From positions 6,401,001-6,465,000 of the forward strand of contig WHVY01000002.1 of NCBI GenBank assembly GCA_022266195.1: a stretch of 64,000 nucleotides of DNA, in the 5' to 3' direction. Shown here piece by piece: positions 11,664 through 22,953 of this stretch; position 1 is the first letter of the stretch; every line of letters starts with the position of its first letter. Below the pieces are notes generated by a model. It was not told where the DNA came from. It worked only from the letters and a program-made list of their open reading frames with translations, and did no database searches. Source of the stretch: Tetranychus cinnabarinus. Its lineage: Eukaryota > Arthropoda > Arachnida > Trombidiformes > Tetranychidae. Made by a program: the position numbers and the translations under genes.

Positions 11664-12389
11664 CACTTCTTCACAAAGTAACAAAGTCTAAATTTGAAAG
11701 ATATTAATATTGTTTTGTCAAGCAAATATACAAATAGCAAGTTCGAATAGCAGGATTCTACAATTTTGTCGTTCAAGACACAAGAAAATGGAGATTTTTC
11801 TAAATAAGGGCTTAAGCTGAGCCATGAAATTTTCTTTATTGAACTTGAAACCAACAGAAAGTATGCAAAAAAGCAAAACTAGAAGTAAAGATGTGAAACC
11901 GTGAACAAAACAGCAAATTATATTGCTTAGGTTACAGTAGACGAAGAGTTAATAATAAAACATGTTATTCATAAAACTAAAGCTTAAGCTTATGGAAATA
12001 TGATGCGATTGTTACAGTATATTTCATCATGCTCTAAATATTAAGTATCTTTTTGTCTGGATTCTCTGATCAATATGTGCATTTCAACAACTTAATGTGT
12101 GTTTATTTCCATCCTTGGTCTGATTCATCGATTTGAGTACATTGCGTCATGCTTGAATATTATTAGTATCCTTGTGTCTGGATAGTTTCTTTTATAACCC
12201 CTACAGTTCTTGAACTGAATGTTTGTTTATTTCATCTTTGGTCTGGGTTAAATTTATTTGAATTTGTGATTCTGGTCAACTTGAGCTAGCTTAGACTGTC
12301 CCTGAGAGTGATCCATTGAAAACCATGAGTTTTCATTCATCTGCTACTACTTTTGCTCTTTCAAATTTATCTCAAATTAATGAATCGTG
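11664..12389. other. Upstream flank of the first complete Argonaute
   Basis: No gene seen. From about 11862 the sequence matches the upstream flanks of the other two complete Argonautes (from about 19384 and 26774), so it is part of the amplified unit. A partial local duplication, with shared phrases such as TTTGTCTGGAT and TTGGTCTG, lies at about 12040-12250. Confidence 0.6.
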
Positions 12390-12462
12390 CTAGTGATAAA
12401 TATGTCTACGAATCATGGAAAGATCATGAAAAGGGGTGGACTCAACAGTGCCTTATATAAAG
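12390..12462 (+). promoter_or_regulatory. Argonaute promoter module with TATA box (copy 1)
   Basis: About 60 bp (CTAGTGATAAATATG ... GGTGGACTCAACAG) is almost unchanged upstream of all three complete Argonautes, although nearby DNA has drifted. TATATAAAG follows at 12454-12462. Conservation plus the TATA box suggests the core promoter. The start site would be about 25-30 bp downstream. Confidence 0.65.
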
Positions 12463-12642
12463 CAGTTTTGTTTTTCATTACATATTGTATTGGCATTTCA
12501 TCGCTTTCTTTCTTCAAGTGAAGATATTTCATTTTATCAATTTTTATTGTCTTCTTTTAACCTAAATTTTTTTCAATTTATTTTTCTTTTGACTTAATAT
12601 CGAGGGCGAAGGCCGAGTCTTCGGATTCAAGAAATTTTAGAG

Positions 12643-12857
12643 TACATTAGTGGTCAGGGTTAAGTTAGCAAAAAAGGCTCACAGTTAAGTTAATTTTTAA
12701 GTGTCGCCATCTTGAGAATTTGTTAATTTTAAGAGACACTAAAAATTTGAAATCTATGAAAAATTAAATTTGATCTTAAAGGTACTGTTATTTCTTGTTA
12801 GATGGCGACTATGAAAAAATCTCCAATTTTCTTAACTTAACCTTGACTACTAGTGTA
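12643..12857. mobile_element. MITE-like element with TA target duplication
   Basis: About 211 bp between TA dinucleotides (12643-12644, 12856-12857). The termini are an imperfect inverted repeat: CATTAGTGGTCAGGGTTAAG on the left and CACTAGTAGTCAAGGTTAAG reading in from the right. TA duplication and this terminus suit a non-autonomous Tc1/mariner-type element. A second inverted pair (GTCGCCATCT / AGATGGCGAC) lies inside. It sits within a ~500-bp segment (about 12594-13090) absent from the other Argonaute leaders and bracketed by a repeated ~30-bp AACCTAAATTTTTTTCAATT-type sequence. Confidence 0.6.
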
Positions 12858-13279
12858 ATTAACCTGACCATGTTTATAATTAATTTTTTTAAGTCCAACT
12901 AGTCTCCCCAGTAGTCAGTCATTATATAAGTTTCTAGGTCTAAATATCTAACTGTTTTAATTATTTATTTTTCTTAAATTTCAGTGTTAATCAAAAACAC
13001 CCTTAAAAATACTCCCGCCATTGGCTAAGCGTTTAAATACCTTCTCATATGTTCATTTTGTAACGCCTTTCTCCGTAAAACCTTTAACCTAATTTTTTCA
13101 ATTTATTTTTCTTTTGTTTATTATTAATATTTTTGTGTTATAGTTTTATAATTATTATTGATTTGTGAGATTAAAAAAATTCTACGTCTTTTGTTCCACA
13201 GTTATCTTCATTTTAGAATCTACTTTTGGATATTTTGTGTTGATTAAATTTGTGTCGATCCTTTCTTCGGCAGCAAAAG

Positions 13280-16105
13280 ATGAGTTCGCGACCTTATAAT
13301 TCTCGAGGAAGAGGTCGAGGTTACAATGGCAATAGTCCTGGACGGCGATATGATGGAAACACTGGCTATCGTGGAAGATCTCACCAAGGCGGTAATCATA
13401 ACAGATTTGGTTATCAGGAAAGCCGTAATATGGTTGATAATAATTTGATCAAGAGCCAAAATGTTCAATGGGACTATGATAAGTCTCAAATTGGATTGGC
13501 AGTTCCTGAATTTGTGAAAAGGAAAGGATATTTGTCTGAAAAGTTTGGTCGCAAAATCAAATTAATGACGAATCACTTTTCGTTCCAATATTCACCAGAT
13601 GTTCAAATTTATCATTATGACTTTTCATGGAATGGTACAGATGAGAAAGAAGCAAAAGAGAGTAAACTAAACAGCTATGAGCGTTACAAGTTATTCGACG
13701 CAGTTATGGTACAATACCCACGGTATTTCAAGAGTTCTTCAGTCGGTTATGATGGTGAGGCAAATGTGTATTTACCATATAAGCTTAAAACGGAATTGAG
13801 CGATCTTTCTGTATCCTCTGTCGAATTGGAAGATGGAGTTAAAAGAAATTTTAGCGTGACTTTCAAAGGTGGTAAAGCCATTTCTTTGGCATTAGTTAAA
13901 GAATATTATTCTGGCTCGAAGACCGATGATATTAAACGGGAATCTGTCCTAGACGCCATTCAGGCCCTTCACATTATTTTGAAGTTTCCGTCAAGATACA
14001 GTATGATAGCTTTGGGTCGCCTCGCCATGTTTCCGATTAATGGGGAGAGACATTATCTGTCAAACTGGATGGAATTGGCCTTAGGTCATAGAAAATCTCT
14101 TCGATTTTCAGAAATCGGTTTGACATTGGTAGTGGATAGAGCATCTGCTGCATTCCTCAAGTCTGGTAATGGTTTAGACTTTGTAAAATCTATAATTGAT
14201 CGCCAAGGAGGATCTCTGTCTACTTTTAAACCCAGTCCAGCGCATATAAGAGCCCTCAAAAGTGCTTTTGCTAATGCTAAAATTTCGACTGGTCATCTCA
14301 AGTGTCCAAAAAAATATGTTGTGAAAGATATTGCTGAAAAAGCGGCTAATATAGACACATTCCCTTTAAATGAAAATGGAATCGAGCGAGACATTACTGT
14401 TAAGGATTATTTCCAAGAAACATATGGGATAGTCTTGAAATACCCTAATCTACCTTGTTTAATTACACGTAACAACTCCAAAATCCCAATAGAAGTGTGT
14501 AAAATTGAACCGAATCAATCATCACAAAGTATTAAAAGACCTCTAAGTGCACAAGAAAAGGCTGAAATGATCAAACTTACCGCTACTGAACCTGATGAAA
14601 GGTTTACGTGTTTATTGCAAGCACATGCACAGATTTGTGGTCTAGTCAATGAAGATCTTGGAGATTTCAAGTTGGGCATTCATGTCTCACCAATTGGCGT
14701 TGAAGGAATTGTTCTGAATGCACCAAGACTTTCATACCACGGAGAAGAATTCACACCAAAGAATGGTGCATGGAACCTTCAAGACAAAAGTTTCTTCAGG
14801 AGAATAAATTTTGATAAATTTGGAGTTTTAAATTTCAGTGCTTCCCAGAAAGAAGTTGAGTCTTTTTGCACAGCGTTTACCAAAAAAGCATCTGAAATGA
14901 AAATGATCACAAGACCAGCTCGAAGCCCATTGCTCGAAAGCATAAGAGATCATATGGAAATGAAGACAAAAGGCTTAGACAATATCATCATGAATACGCT
15001 AACAGCAATGAAAAAGAATGGATGCGCTTTTGCGTTGTGCTTTTTTCCAGACATTAAAGATATCAGACATAATAATAAAGCAATTTATAATTTGACCAAA
15101 AGAATAGCTGATACCAAACTGAATTTCCCGACCCAAGGTGTAACTTTGCAGAGTGTGCAACATTGTTCAGCACAGACCATAACTAACACTTTAGCAAAGA
15201 TTAATAAGAAACTTGGAGGTGTCAATGTAATTCTCAAAGAGAGTATCAAACCACCTCTTCTTCAATTCAAGAAAAATAAAATTATGATCATTGGAGCTGA
15301 TGTCACTCATCCAGGTACCGGAGATGAGCTTCGATCATCTGTAGCTGCTTCGGTTTCAACTTATGATGCAAACCATACAATGTTTTATCCATCGGTTCGT
15401 GTTCAACCTAAAAAAGATGGAAAGAGAATCGTTGAAGTCATCAAAGATTTCAAGTCTATGGTCCAGGAGCACCTGAAAAATTTCTCAAAAGTGAATAATT
15501 CGTTTCCTGATATAATTCTGTATTTAAGAGATGGAGTCTCTGATGGGGAATATAGACGAATTTTGAATGAAGAAGTCATTCATTTAAAGAATCCTTTTGG
15601 TAATAAATATAAACCCAAAGTTACTGCTTGTGTTATCAGCAAACGTATCCTTACTCGAACTAGACCAATAGATCCAGAAGATGCAGTTATGAAGAACGTT
15701 CCACCCGGAACAACAATTGACAGAATTATCACTCATCCATCAGACTTCGACTACTTCCAGTATGGCCACAAAGGTATCAAGGGTACATCACGCCCATGTC
15801 ATTATTATATGCTTCTCGATGATAACAATTTAACAATAGAGGAAATGGCTAAAATCAGTTATTATTTGTGTCATATATTTGAACGATCCACCTCATCGAC
15901 ATCAGCTCCAGCTCCTGTTATGCACGCTCATAATCTCGCCTTCAAAGTGCGGCAATGGATCTGCAGCAAAGATCTGAAATATAATCGCAGAGTATTAAAA
16001 CCAGAAGAACGTTTTCAGGAAGAAGAAAAAATTAACAGAGAATTGAATTCTGAGTTCTCAAATATTAATGATCATTACGCTAGATCTAGTATGTTTTATA
16101 TCTAA
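13280..16105 (+). CDS. Argonaute (AGO clade), array copy 1
   Basis: 941 residues, no introns. ATG 13280 is chosen over 13250 because the other copies start at the same MS(S/K)RPY sequence. Order: RG-rich N-terminus; N domain; PAZ, with YPNLPCL followed by IPIEVCKIEPNQ; MID; PIWI. The MID 5'-phosphate pocket keeps Tyr and Lys (AIYNLTKR), Gln (PTQGV) and Lys (KINKKLGG). PIWI keeps the slicer tetrad D674 (GADVTHP), E719 (IVEVIKDF), D751 (LRDGVSDG) and H884 (VMHAH). By family knowledge it should bind small RNAs and cut matching targets. It lacks three residues after KKD that copies 2 and 3 have. AATAAA is at 16271-16276. Confidence 0.95.
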   Translation: MSSRPYNSRGRGRGYNGNSPGRRYDGNTGYRGRSHQGGNHNRFGYQESRNMVDNNLIKSQNVQWDYDKSQIGLAVPEFVKRKGYLSEKFGRKIKLMTNHFSFQYSPDVQIYHYDFSWNGTDEKEAKESKLNSYERYKLFDAVMVQYPRYFKSSSVGYDGEANVYLPYKLKTELSDLSVSSVELEDGVKRNFSVTFKGGKAISLALVKEYYSGSKTDDIKRESVLDAIQALHIILKFPSRYSMIALGRLAMFPINGERHYLSNWMELALGHRKSLRFSEIGLTLVVDRASAAFLKSGNGLDFVKSIIDRQGGSLSTFKPSPAHIRALKSAFANAKISTGHLKCPKKYVVKDIAEKAANIDTFPLNENGIERDITVKDYFQETYGIVLKYPNLPCLITRNNSKIPIEVCKIEPNQSSQSIKRPLSAQEKAEMIKLTATEPDERFTCLLQAHAQICGLVNEDLGDFKLGIHVSPIGVEGIVLNAPRLSYHGEEFTPKNGAWNLQDKSFFRRINFDKFGVLNFSASQKEVESFCTAFTKKASEMKMITRPARSPLLESIRDHMEMKTKGLDNIIMNTLTAMKKNGCAFALCFFPDIKDIRHNNKAIYNLTKRIADTKLNFPTQGVTLQSVQHCSAQTITNTLAKINKKLGGVNVILKESIKPPLLQFKKNKIMIIGADVTHPGTGDELRSSVAASVSTYDANHTMFYPSVRVQPKKDGKRIVEVIKDFKSMVQEHLKNFSKVNNSFPDIILYLRDGVSDGEYRRILNEEVIHLKNPFGNKYKPKVTACVISKRILTRTRPIDPEDAVMKNVPPGTTIDRIITHPSDFDYFQYGHKGIKGTSRPCHYYMLLDDNNLTIEEMAKISYYLCHIFERSTSSTSAPAPVMHAHNLAFKVRQWICSKDLKYNRRVLKPEERFQEEEKINRELNSEFSNINDHYARSSMFYI

Positions 16106-19100
16106 ATACAAAAAAATGAAATATGCACTAATTTATTTGATTATTTTATACAATAATCCGTTTCAATTATTTAATAATTTGTAATTTGAAAAGTCATTGT
16201 AACTTATTAACAACTATGTAATTCTAGATATTTAATTATCATTCCAACAACCATGAGAAGTCAAAGCAATAATAAATCATTAAGAATTTTATGTTTTGCT
16301 TAACAAAATAAATTCTTCAACTTTTCGGGTTTTCAAACACCCAAGCTTAGGCAACTGTTCTCTTGATTTTGGCATTTACCTAAAAACCTTGAGCCTCAAT
16401 ATTTCGAGTGTGGTAGCAATGCCTACAATCATCATTCTTTAACTAACACAATCCTTTACTAATTAATAATTCCATACAATTTAATAACTTTTGATTAGCG
16501 CATTCGAATTATGATGTTTGGGTTTTAAATTCACAAGCAACAAATTATTTAACAAAACAAAACTCATCTTAACCCATTTCTTGTAAATAAACCACTTTTC
16601 TGGTTAAACATAGGGCTGCTAAAGGCTCAAACATTTGAGCTATGGTTGAGAATTGGTGGGTTTGTAGGGACATGCAAACTGAGTCTATTGGTGCTTTTGA
16701 ATAATTCGTCCAAGGGATAGTTTTCTAGAAAATCGAAGTCAAAATTTAAACTTCGATCGACTTTTGTACGATTATGAAGTCGGTATTTTTCATGAAACTT
16801 CATTTAATTAATGTAACATTTGATAATGAACCAGAAAATGCACTTATTTTGCGAAAAAAAATTCTGTGAATTCTGTAAAAACAAATAAGTTCGATTTTAA
16901 GTCAAACCGACTTCATTTTGTAATCGAAAGAGTTAGAGAGCTGAAACCTTTTGTCATTAGATAAAAATTGTTATAACATCGTTAGCACATCAAAGGTCGA
17001 AAACTTTCCTTCAATTTATCGATAGTTCTCTTGATTTTGGCCTAAAACTTAGAAACTTTAAGTGTCATTGTTTCGAGAATGGCATCACCTATGACCATTC
17101 TTTGGCAGAGCATTAGATTTCATTTTGGGCTATAATATAATGTGACTAAATAACTAATAAAATTTAAGTTAAATTTAAGCTGATTCATTTAAAGATCAAT
17201 TTAACACATCATAAGGTTTGTGTTTAGGTACTACCATACTCGAAATATCGAGGCTCAAAGTTTTTAGGTAAATGATCAAAATCAAGAGAAAGATTGATAA
17301 ATTGAAAAAAGTATTTAGCCCACGATGTGTAACGACAACTTTTATTAACTTAAAATAAGTTTTAGCTCTCTAACTTTTATGGTCGCAGAATGCGGTCGGT
17401 TTTAATTAAAATCGAACTTAATCTAACTAATCTGTTTTACAGAAAACTTAGAATTTTATTCGCAAAATAAGTACATTTGCCGATTTAGCATGCAAAGTAA
17501 CATCTATTAAATGAAGTTTCATGAATTGAAATAACATCATAATTGTCCAAAAGGCGGACGAAGTTTCAACTTTGACTTCGATTTTATAGAAAACTGTCCA
17601 TCGGATGAAGTATTTAATAGGACCAATAGACTCAGTTTTTACAGCCCTACAAACCCACCGAGTCTCAACTCTTAGCTCAAATGCGTGAGACTTTGGCATT
17701 AGTTTTTACATTTCATTTGCAAGTTTAACCGGAAGAGTGTTTTATTTACCAAGAAATACGTTAAGATGAGTTTACTTTGTTGAATAAGTTGTCGCTCGTT
17801 TATTTACAACACAAATATGACAATCGAAATGTGCTAAGTTAAAGTTATTATATTTTATTGAATTATTAATTAGTAAAAGATTAAATTAGTGAAAGAATGA
17901 TTATTGTAGGTGATGCTATTCTCGAGTTAATGAGGTTCAAAGTTTTTAGGTAAATAGCCAAAATCAAGAGAACTATTGATAAATTTGAAAAAGTACTTGA
18001 CCCACGATGTGTATTGACAACTTTTATCGACTAAAAATAAGTCTGTTTCAACGAAAACTTGAAATGTTATTTCGCAAAACAAGTGCATTTTCTGGTCTAT
18101 CATCAAAAGTTACATCGGCCAAATGAGTTTCCTTAAAAAAGCTGCTCATGTAGCTGAACAAAATGCGATCGAAGTTCAAACTTTAGACTCGATTTTTTAG
18201 AAAATTATCAATCAGAGAAACTTTTTAGTAACACAAATAGACTCAGTTTGCATTTCCCTACAAAGTGACATACGCCTTATTTGAAAGAAATAAGGATTAC
18301 CCGATTTTGTGTCAATTTGTACCGATTCGTGCATACGACTAATTTAAATGTGACAATTGTGCTACAACAGTTGTTTTCTAGTAACAACCCATTCAGTAAC
18401 ATTTTAGTAATTCAATCATTATGGTAGACGCATTTCTAGAATTGGTATAAATCTTAAGCTTGAAATCTTAAGTTCAAGAATTTCAATCTGGATATTTTCA
18501 AATTAGTTTCAGCTTCTTTTTTAACCAGAAAAGTGGTTTATTTACAAGAAATGGGTTAAGATGAGTTTTGTTTTGTTAAATAATTTGTTGCTTGTGAATT
18601 TAAAACCCAAACATCATAATTCGAATGCGCTAATCAAAAGTTATTAAATTGTATGGAATTATTAATTAGTAAAGAATTAAATTGACCTAAGAATGAGGAC
18701 TGTAGGTACTACCATACTCGAAATATCGAAGTTTAAATTTTTTAGGTTGCAGGCCAAAATCAAGAGAACTATTGATAAATTGAAAAAAGTGTTCAACCCA
18801 CGATGTGTACCGACAACTTTTATTGACTAACGAAAAGTTTCAGCTCTCTAACTTTCATGGTTGCAGAATGCGGTCGGTTTAACTAAAAATCGAACGAATC
18901 TGTTTTACAGAAAAAGGAAAGTGCTATCTGTCAAAATAAGTGCATTTTCGTGTTAGCCATCAAAAGTCACATTCTTAAAAGCACGTTTCATGAAAAAATC
19001 TGCTTTCATAAAGGTACAAAATGCGATCGAAGTTACAACTTTGAACTCAATTTTTATAGAAAACTGTCGATCAGAGAAATTAGCAAATTGCACAACTGAA

Positions 19101-19771
19101 ACCAGTTCTCGCATCCCTACAAACTAACAGAGTCTAAATTTGAACGAATTTAATTTCTACCCGTCTTTACCTATTTGTGTCGATTTGTGCATGCATGTGT
19201 TAATTGTGTGTATTTAGTAACAACCCTACGCATACACGAGTACCCACTCTTAACTTGAAAGAAAATCTTTTACTCTTTCCTCGCAGATATCAATATTGAT
19301 TATGATATTGAATCGATATAAGGAAATAGAAACACTCATCGGAGTTCCATCCTCATACATAATACAATCAATTTTATTAATTAAAAAGCAAAACTAGAAG
19401 TCTAGATGTAAAACTGTTAACAAAACAGTAAATAATATTGCTTGGGTTCCAGTAGATAAAGAGTTAATAATAAAACATGTTATTCATAAAGTTAAAGATT
19501 AAGCTTATGGAAATATGATGCGATTGTTACAGTATATTTCATCATGCTTGAAATATTAAGTATCCTTTTTTCTGGATTCTTTGATGAATCTATGCATTTC
19601 AAGACCTTAATGTGCGTTTATTTCCATCCTTGGTCTGTTCAATCTATTTGAATTTGTGATTCTGGTCAACTTGGGCTAACCAGACTGTCGCTTATTGTGA
19701 TCCATGGAAACAGATTTCATTGAGCTGTAACTGTTTTTGCCATTTCAAATTTTATTGCAATTCTAATGATA
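16106..19771. repeat. Argonaute-array spacer 2: palindromic repeats
   Basis: No gene. Repeat landmarks occur forward near 16400 and reverse near 17226, 17908 and 18702, with the junction around 17090-17225. A segment at 18271-18500 is nearly identical to 25690-25922 in the next spacer, which shows that gene and spacer were amplified together. From about 19384 the sequence is the Argonaute upstream flank. Confidence 0.8.
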
Positions 19772-19840
19772 CTAGTGATAAATATGTCTACAAATCATGG
19801 AAAGATCATGAAAAGGGGTGGACTCAACAGTTTCATAAAC
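19772..19840 (+). promoter_or_regulatory. Argonaute promoter module, TATA box eroded (copy 2)
   Basis: The conserved ~60-bp module is present, but where copies 1 and 3 read CCTTATATAAAGCAG this copy reads TTTCATAAACAG. The consensus TATA box is therefore lost or much weakened. Confidence 0.6.
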
Positions 19841-20127
19841 AGTTTCATTATTGGCATTTCATCATTTTCTTTCTTCAAGTGAAGATATAATATTTCATTT
19901 ACAGTTTTATCAGTTTTTATTGTCTTCTTTTAACCTAAATTTTTTTCAATTTATTTTTCTTTCGTTTATTATTAATATTTTTGTATTATAATTATACAAG
20001 TTTTATTATTCTTATTGATTTGTGAGACTAAAAAATTTCTACGTCTTTTGTTCCACATTTATCTTCATTTTAGAATCTACTTTTGGATATTTTACATTTG
20101 TGTTGATCCTTTCTTCGACTCAAAAGA

Positions 20128-22953
20128 ATGAGTAAGCGACCTTATAAACCTAGAAGAGGGAGAGGTCGTGGCCACAACGTTAATAGTGTTGCACGGATTT
20201 ATGATGGAAATAGTGAAAATCGCGTTGGACCTGAACTGTTAACACCGTCGGGAAATTTCGATTGTAGCGGCCAAGATGGTGATAATAACCGAAGTCGTGA
20301 TAAAGTTGATGAAGAGTTTCAAATTGGATTGGCAGACCCTGAATTTGTGAAAAGGAGAGGATATTTATCTGAAGAGTTTGGTCGCAAAATCAAACTAATG
20401 ACGAATCATTTTTCGTTCCAATATTCATCAGATGTCCAAATTTATCATTATGACTTTTCATGGTTATGTTACGGTAAAGATGGTGAAGAACCAAAAGAAC
20501 AAAAACTGAACAGTGATAATTGTTATAAGCTATTCGACGCAGTTATGGCAAAATACCCAAAGCATTTCACTTCGACGTCTTCAGTAGGCTATGATGGTGC
20601 GGCAAATGTGTATTTAAAATATAAGCTTGAGTCGGAATCAAGCAATCTTGCTGTCCCGGATGTTGAATTGGAAGATGGAGTTAAAAAAAATTTCATCGTG
20701 ACTTTTAAAGGTGGTAAAGTCATCTCTTTGGCATCAGTTAAGGAATATTATGCTGGCTCGAAGATGGATGATACTAAACGGAAATCTCTCCAAGAAGTCA
20801 TTCAGACCCTTCACATTATTTTGAAGTTCCCCTCAAGATACAATATGAAAGCTTTAGGTCGTCTCGCCATGTTCCCGATTAATGCAGAGAGATATTATTT
20901 GTCAGATTGGATGGAATTGGCTTTGGGTCATAGAAAGTCTCTTCGATTTTCAGAAATTGGTTTGACATTGGTTGTCGATAGAGCATCTGCAGCTTTCCTC
21001 AAGTCTGGTGCTGGTTTAGATTTCGTAAAATCTATAATTGATCACCGAGGAAGATCTCTGTCTACTTTTAAACCCAGTCCAGCGCAAATAGAAGCCCTCA
21101 GAAGGGCGTTTGCTGGTGTTAAAATTTCGACTGTTCATCTCGGGTACACAAAAAGATATGTTGTGAAAGATATTGCTGAAATCGCAGCTAATAAAGACAC
21201 ATTCAAGTTAAAGGAAGGTGCAATCGATCAGGTTACTGTGGCCGATTTTTATAAAATGAAACATAAGATAGTCTTGGAATACCCTAATCTACCTTGTTTA
21301 ATTACAAGTAACAACTCCAGAATCCCAATAGAAGTGTGTAAAATTGAACCAAATCAATCATCACAAAGTATTAAAAGGCCTCTAAGTGCACAAGAAAAGG
21401 CTAACATGATCAGACGTACCGCTACTAAACCTGATGAAAGGTTTACGTGTTTATTACAAGCACATGCACAGATTCGTGGTCTAATCAATGAAGATCTTAA
21501 AGATTTCAAGTTGGGCATTAACGTCAAACCAATTGGAGTTGAAGGAATTGTTCTGAATGCACCAAGACTTTCATACCATAGAAAAGAATTTACACCAGAA
21601 GACGGGGCATGGAACCTTGCCGGCAAAAGTTTCTTCAGGAAAATAAATTTTGACAACTTTGGAATTTTAAATTTCTGTGCTTCCCAGCAAGAAGTTGAGT
21701 CTTTTTGCGCAGCGTTCACCAAAAAAGCATCTGAAATGAAAATGATCACAAGACCAGCTCGAAGCCCATTGCTCCAAAGCATAAGAGATTATATGGAAAT
21801 GACGAAAAAAGGATTAGACAATATCATCATGGATACGCTAATAGCAATGAAAAATAAGAAATGCTCTTTTGCGTTGTGCATTTTTCCAGACATTAAAGAT
21901 ATCAGACATAATAATAAAGCAATTTATAATTTGACCAAAAGAATAGCAGATACCAAACTGAATTTCCCGACCCAAGGTGTAACTTTGGAGAGTGTGCAAC
22001 ATTGTAACGTCCAGACTATTGCTAACATTTTAGCAAAGGTTAATAAGAAACTTGGTGGCATCAATGTAATTCTCAAAGAGAGTATCAAACCCGATCTCCT
22101 CCAATTCAAGAAAAATAAGATAATGATCATTGGAGCTGATGTCACCCATCCAGGTACCGGAGATGAGCTTCAATCATCAGTAGCTGCTTCGGTTTCAAGT
22201 TATGATGCAAATCATACAATGTTTTATCCATCAGTTCGTGTTCAACTTAAAAAAGATGCTAGGGATGGAAAGAGAATCGTTGAAGTGATCAAAGATTTCA
22301 AGTCTATGGTCCAAGAGCACCTGGAAAATTTCTCAAAAGTAAATGGTTCGTTTCCTGATACAATTTTGTATTTAAGAGATGGAGTCTCTGATGGACAATA
22401 CAGACAAATTTTGAATGAAGAAGTCATTCATTTAAAGAATCCTTTTGATAATAAATATAAACCCAAAGTTACTGCTGTTGTTATCAGCAAACGTATCCTT
22501 ACTCGAACTAGACCAATAGATCCAGAAGATGCAGTTATGAAAAACGTTCCACCAGGAACAACAATCGACAGAATTATTACTCACCCATCAGACTTCGACT
22601 ACTTCCAGTATGGGCACAAAGGTATTAAGGGTACATCACGTCCATGTCATTATTATATGCTTCACGATGATAACAATTTGACAATAGACGAAATGGCTAA
22701 AATCAGTTATTATTTGTGTCATATATTTGAACGATCCACCTCATCGACATCGGCTCCAGCTCCGGTGATGCACGCTCATAATCTTGCCTTCAAAGTGCGA
22801 CAATGGATCTGCAGCAAAGATCTGAAATATAATCGCAGAGGTTTAAAACCAGAAGAACGATTGCAGGAAGAAGAAAAAATCACTAGAGAATTGAATTCTG
22901 AGTTCTCAAATATTAATGATCATTACGCTAGATCTAGTATGTTTTATATCTAA
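20128..22953 (+). CDS. Argonaute (AGO clade), array copy 2
   Basis: 941 residues, single exon, starting MSKRPYKPRRGRGRG. Layout as copy 1: RG-rich head, N, PAZ, MID, PIWI. The phosphate pocket (AIYNLTKR, PTQGV, KVNKKLGG) and the DEDH residues are present, so slicing is expected. The N domain differs most (WLCYGKDGEEPKEQ where copies 1 and 3 have NGTDEKEAKES). A following block (KKNFIVTFKGGKVISLASV...) is almost identical to copy 3, and the PAZ-to-L2 region matches copy 1, so the gene is a mosaic. Its TATA box is degenerate. AATAAA is at 23119-23124. Confidence 0.95.
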   Translation: MSKRPYKPRRGRGRGHNVNSVARIYDGNSENRVGPELLTPSGNFDCSGQDGDNNRSRDKVDEEFQIGLADPEFVKRRGYLSEEFGRKIKLMTNHFSFQYSSDVQIYHYDFSWLCYGKDGEEPKEQKLNSDNCYKLFDAVMAKYPKHFTSTSSVGYDGAANVYLKYKLESESSNLAVPDVELEDGVKKNFIVTFKGGKVISLASVKEYYAGSKMDDTKRKSLQEVIQTLHIILKFPSRYNMKALGRLAMFPINAERYYLSDWMELALGHRKSLRFSEIGLTLVVDRASAAFLKSGAGLDFVKSIIDHRGRSLSTFKPSPAQIEALRRAFAGVKISTVHLGYTKRYVVKDIAEIAANKDTFKLKEGAIDQVTVADFYKMKHKIVLEYPNLPCLITSNNSRIPIEVCKIEPNQSSQSIKRPLSAQEKANMIRRTATKPDERFTCLLQAHAQIRGLINEDLKDFKLGINVKPIGVEGIVLNAPRLSYHRKEFTPEDGAWNLAGKSFFRKINFDNFGILNFCASQQEVESFCAAFTKKASEMKMITRPARSPLLQSIRDYMEMTKKGLDNIIMDTLIAMKNKKCSFALCIFPDIKDIRHNNKAIYNLTKRIADTKLNFPTQGVTLESVQHCNVQTIANILAKVNKKLGGINVILKESIKPDLLQFKKNKIMIIGADVTHPGTGDELQSSVAASVSSYDANHTMFYPSVRVQLKKDARDGKRIVEVIKDFKSMVQEHLENFSKVNGSFPDTILYLRDGVSDGQYRQILNEEVIHLKNPFDNKYKPKVTAVVISKRILTRTRPIDPEDAVMKNVPPGTTIDRIITHPSDFDYFQYGHKGIKGTSRPCHYYMLHDDNNLTIDEMAKISYYLCHIFERSTSSTSAPAPVMHAHNLAFKVRQWICSKDLKYNRRGLKPEERLQEEEKITRELNSEFSNINDHYARSSMFYI

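Noticed and set aside
13250..13279. Earlier in-frame ATG for Argonaute copy 1
   Set aside because: The other two copies start at the MS(S/K)RPY position and the extension has no counterpart in them.
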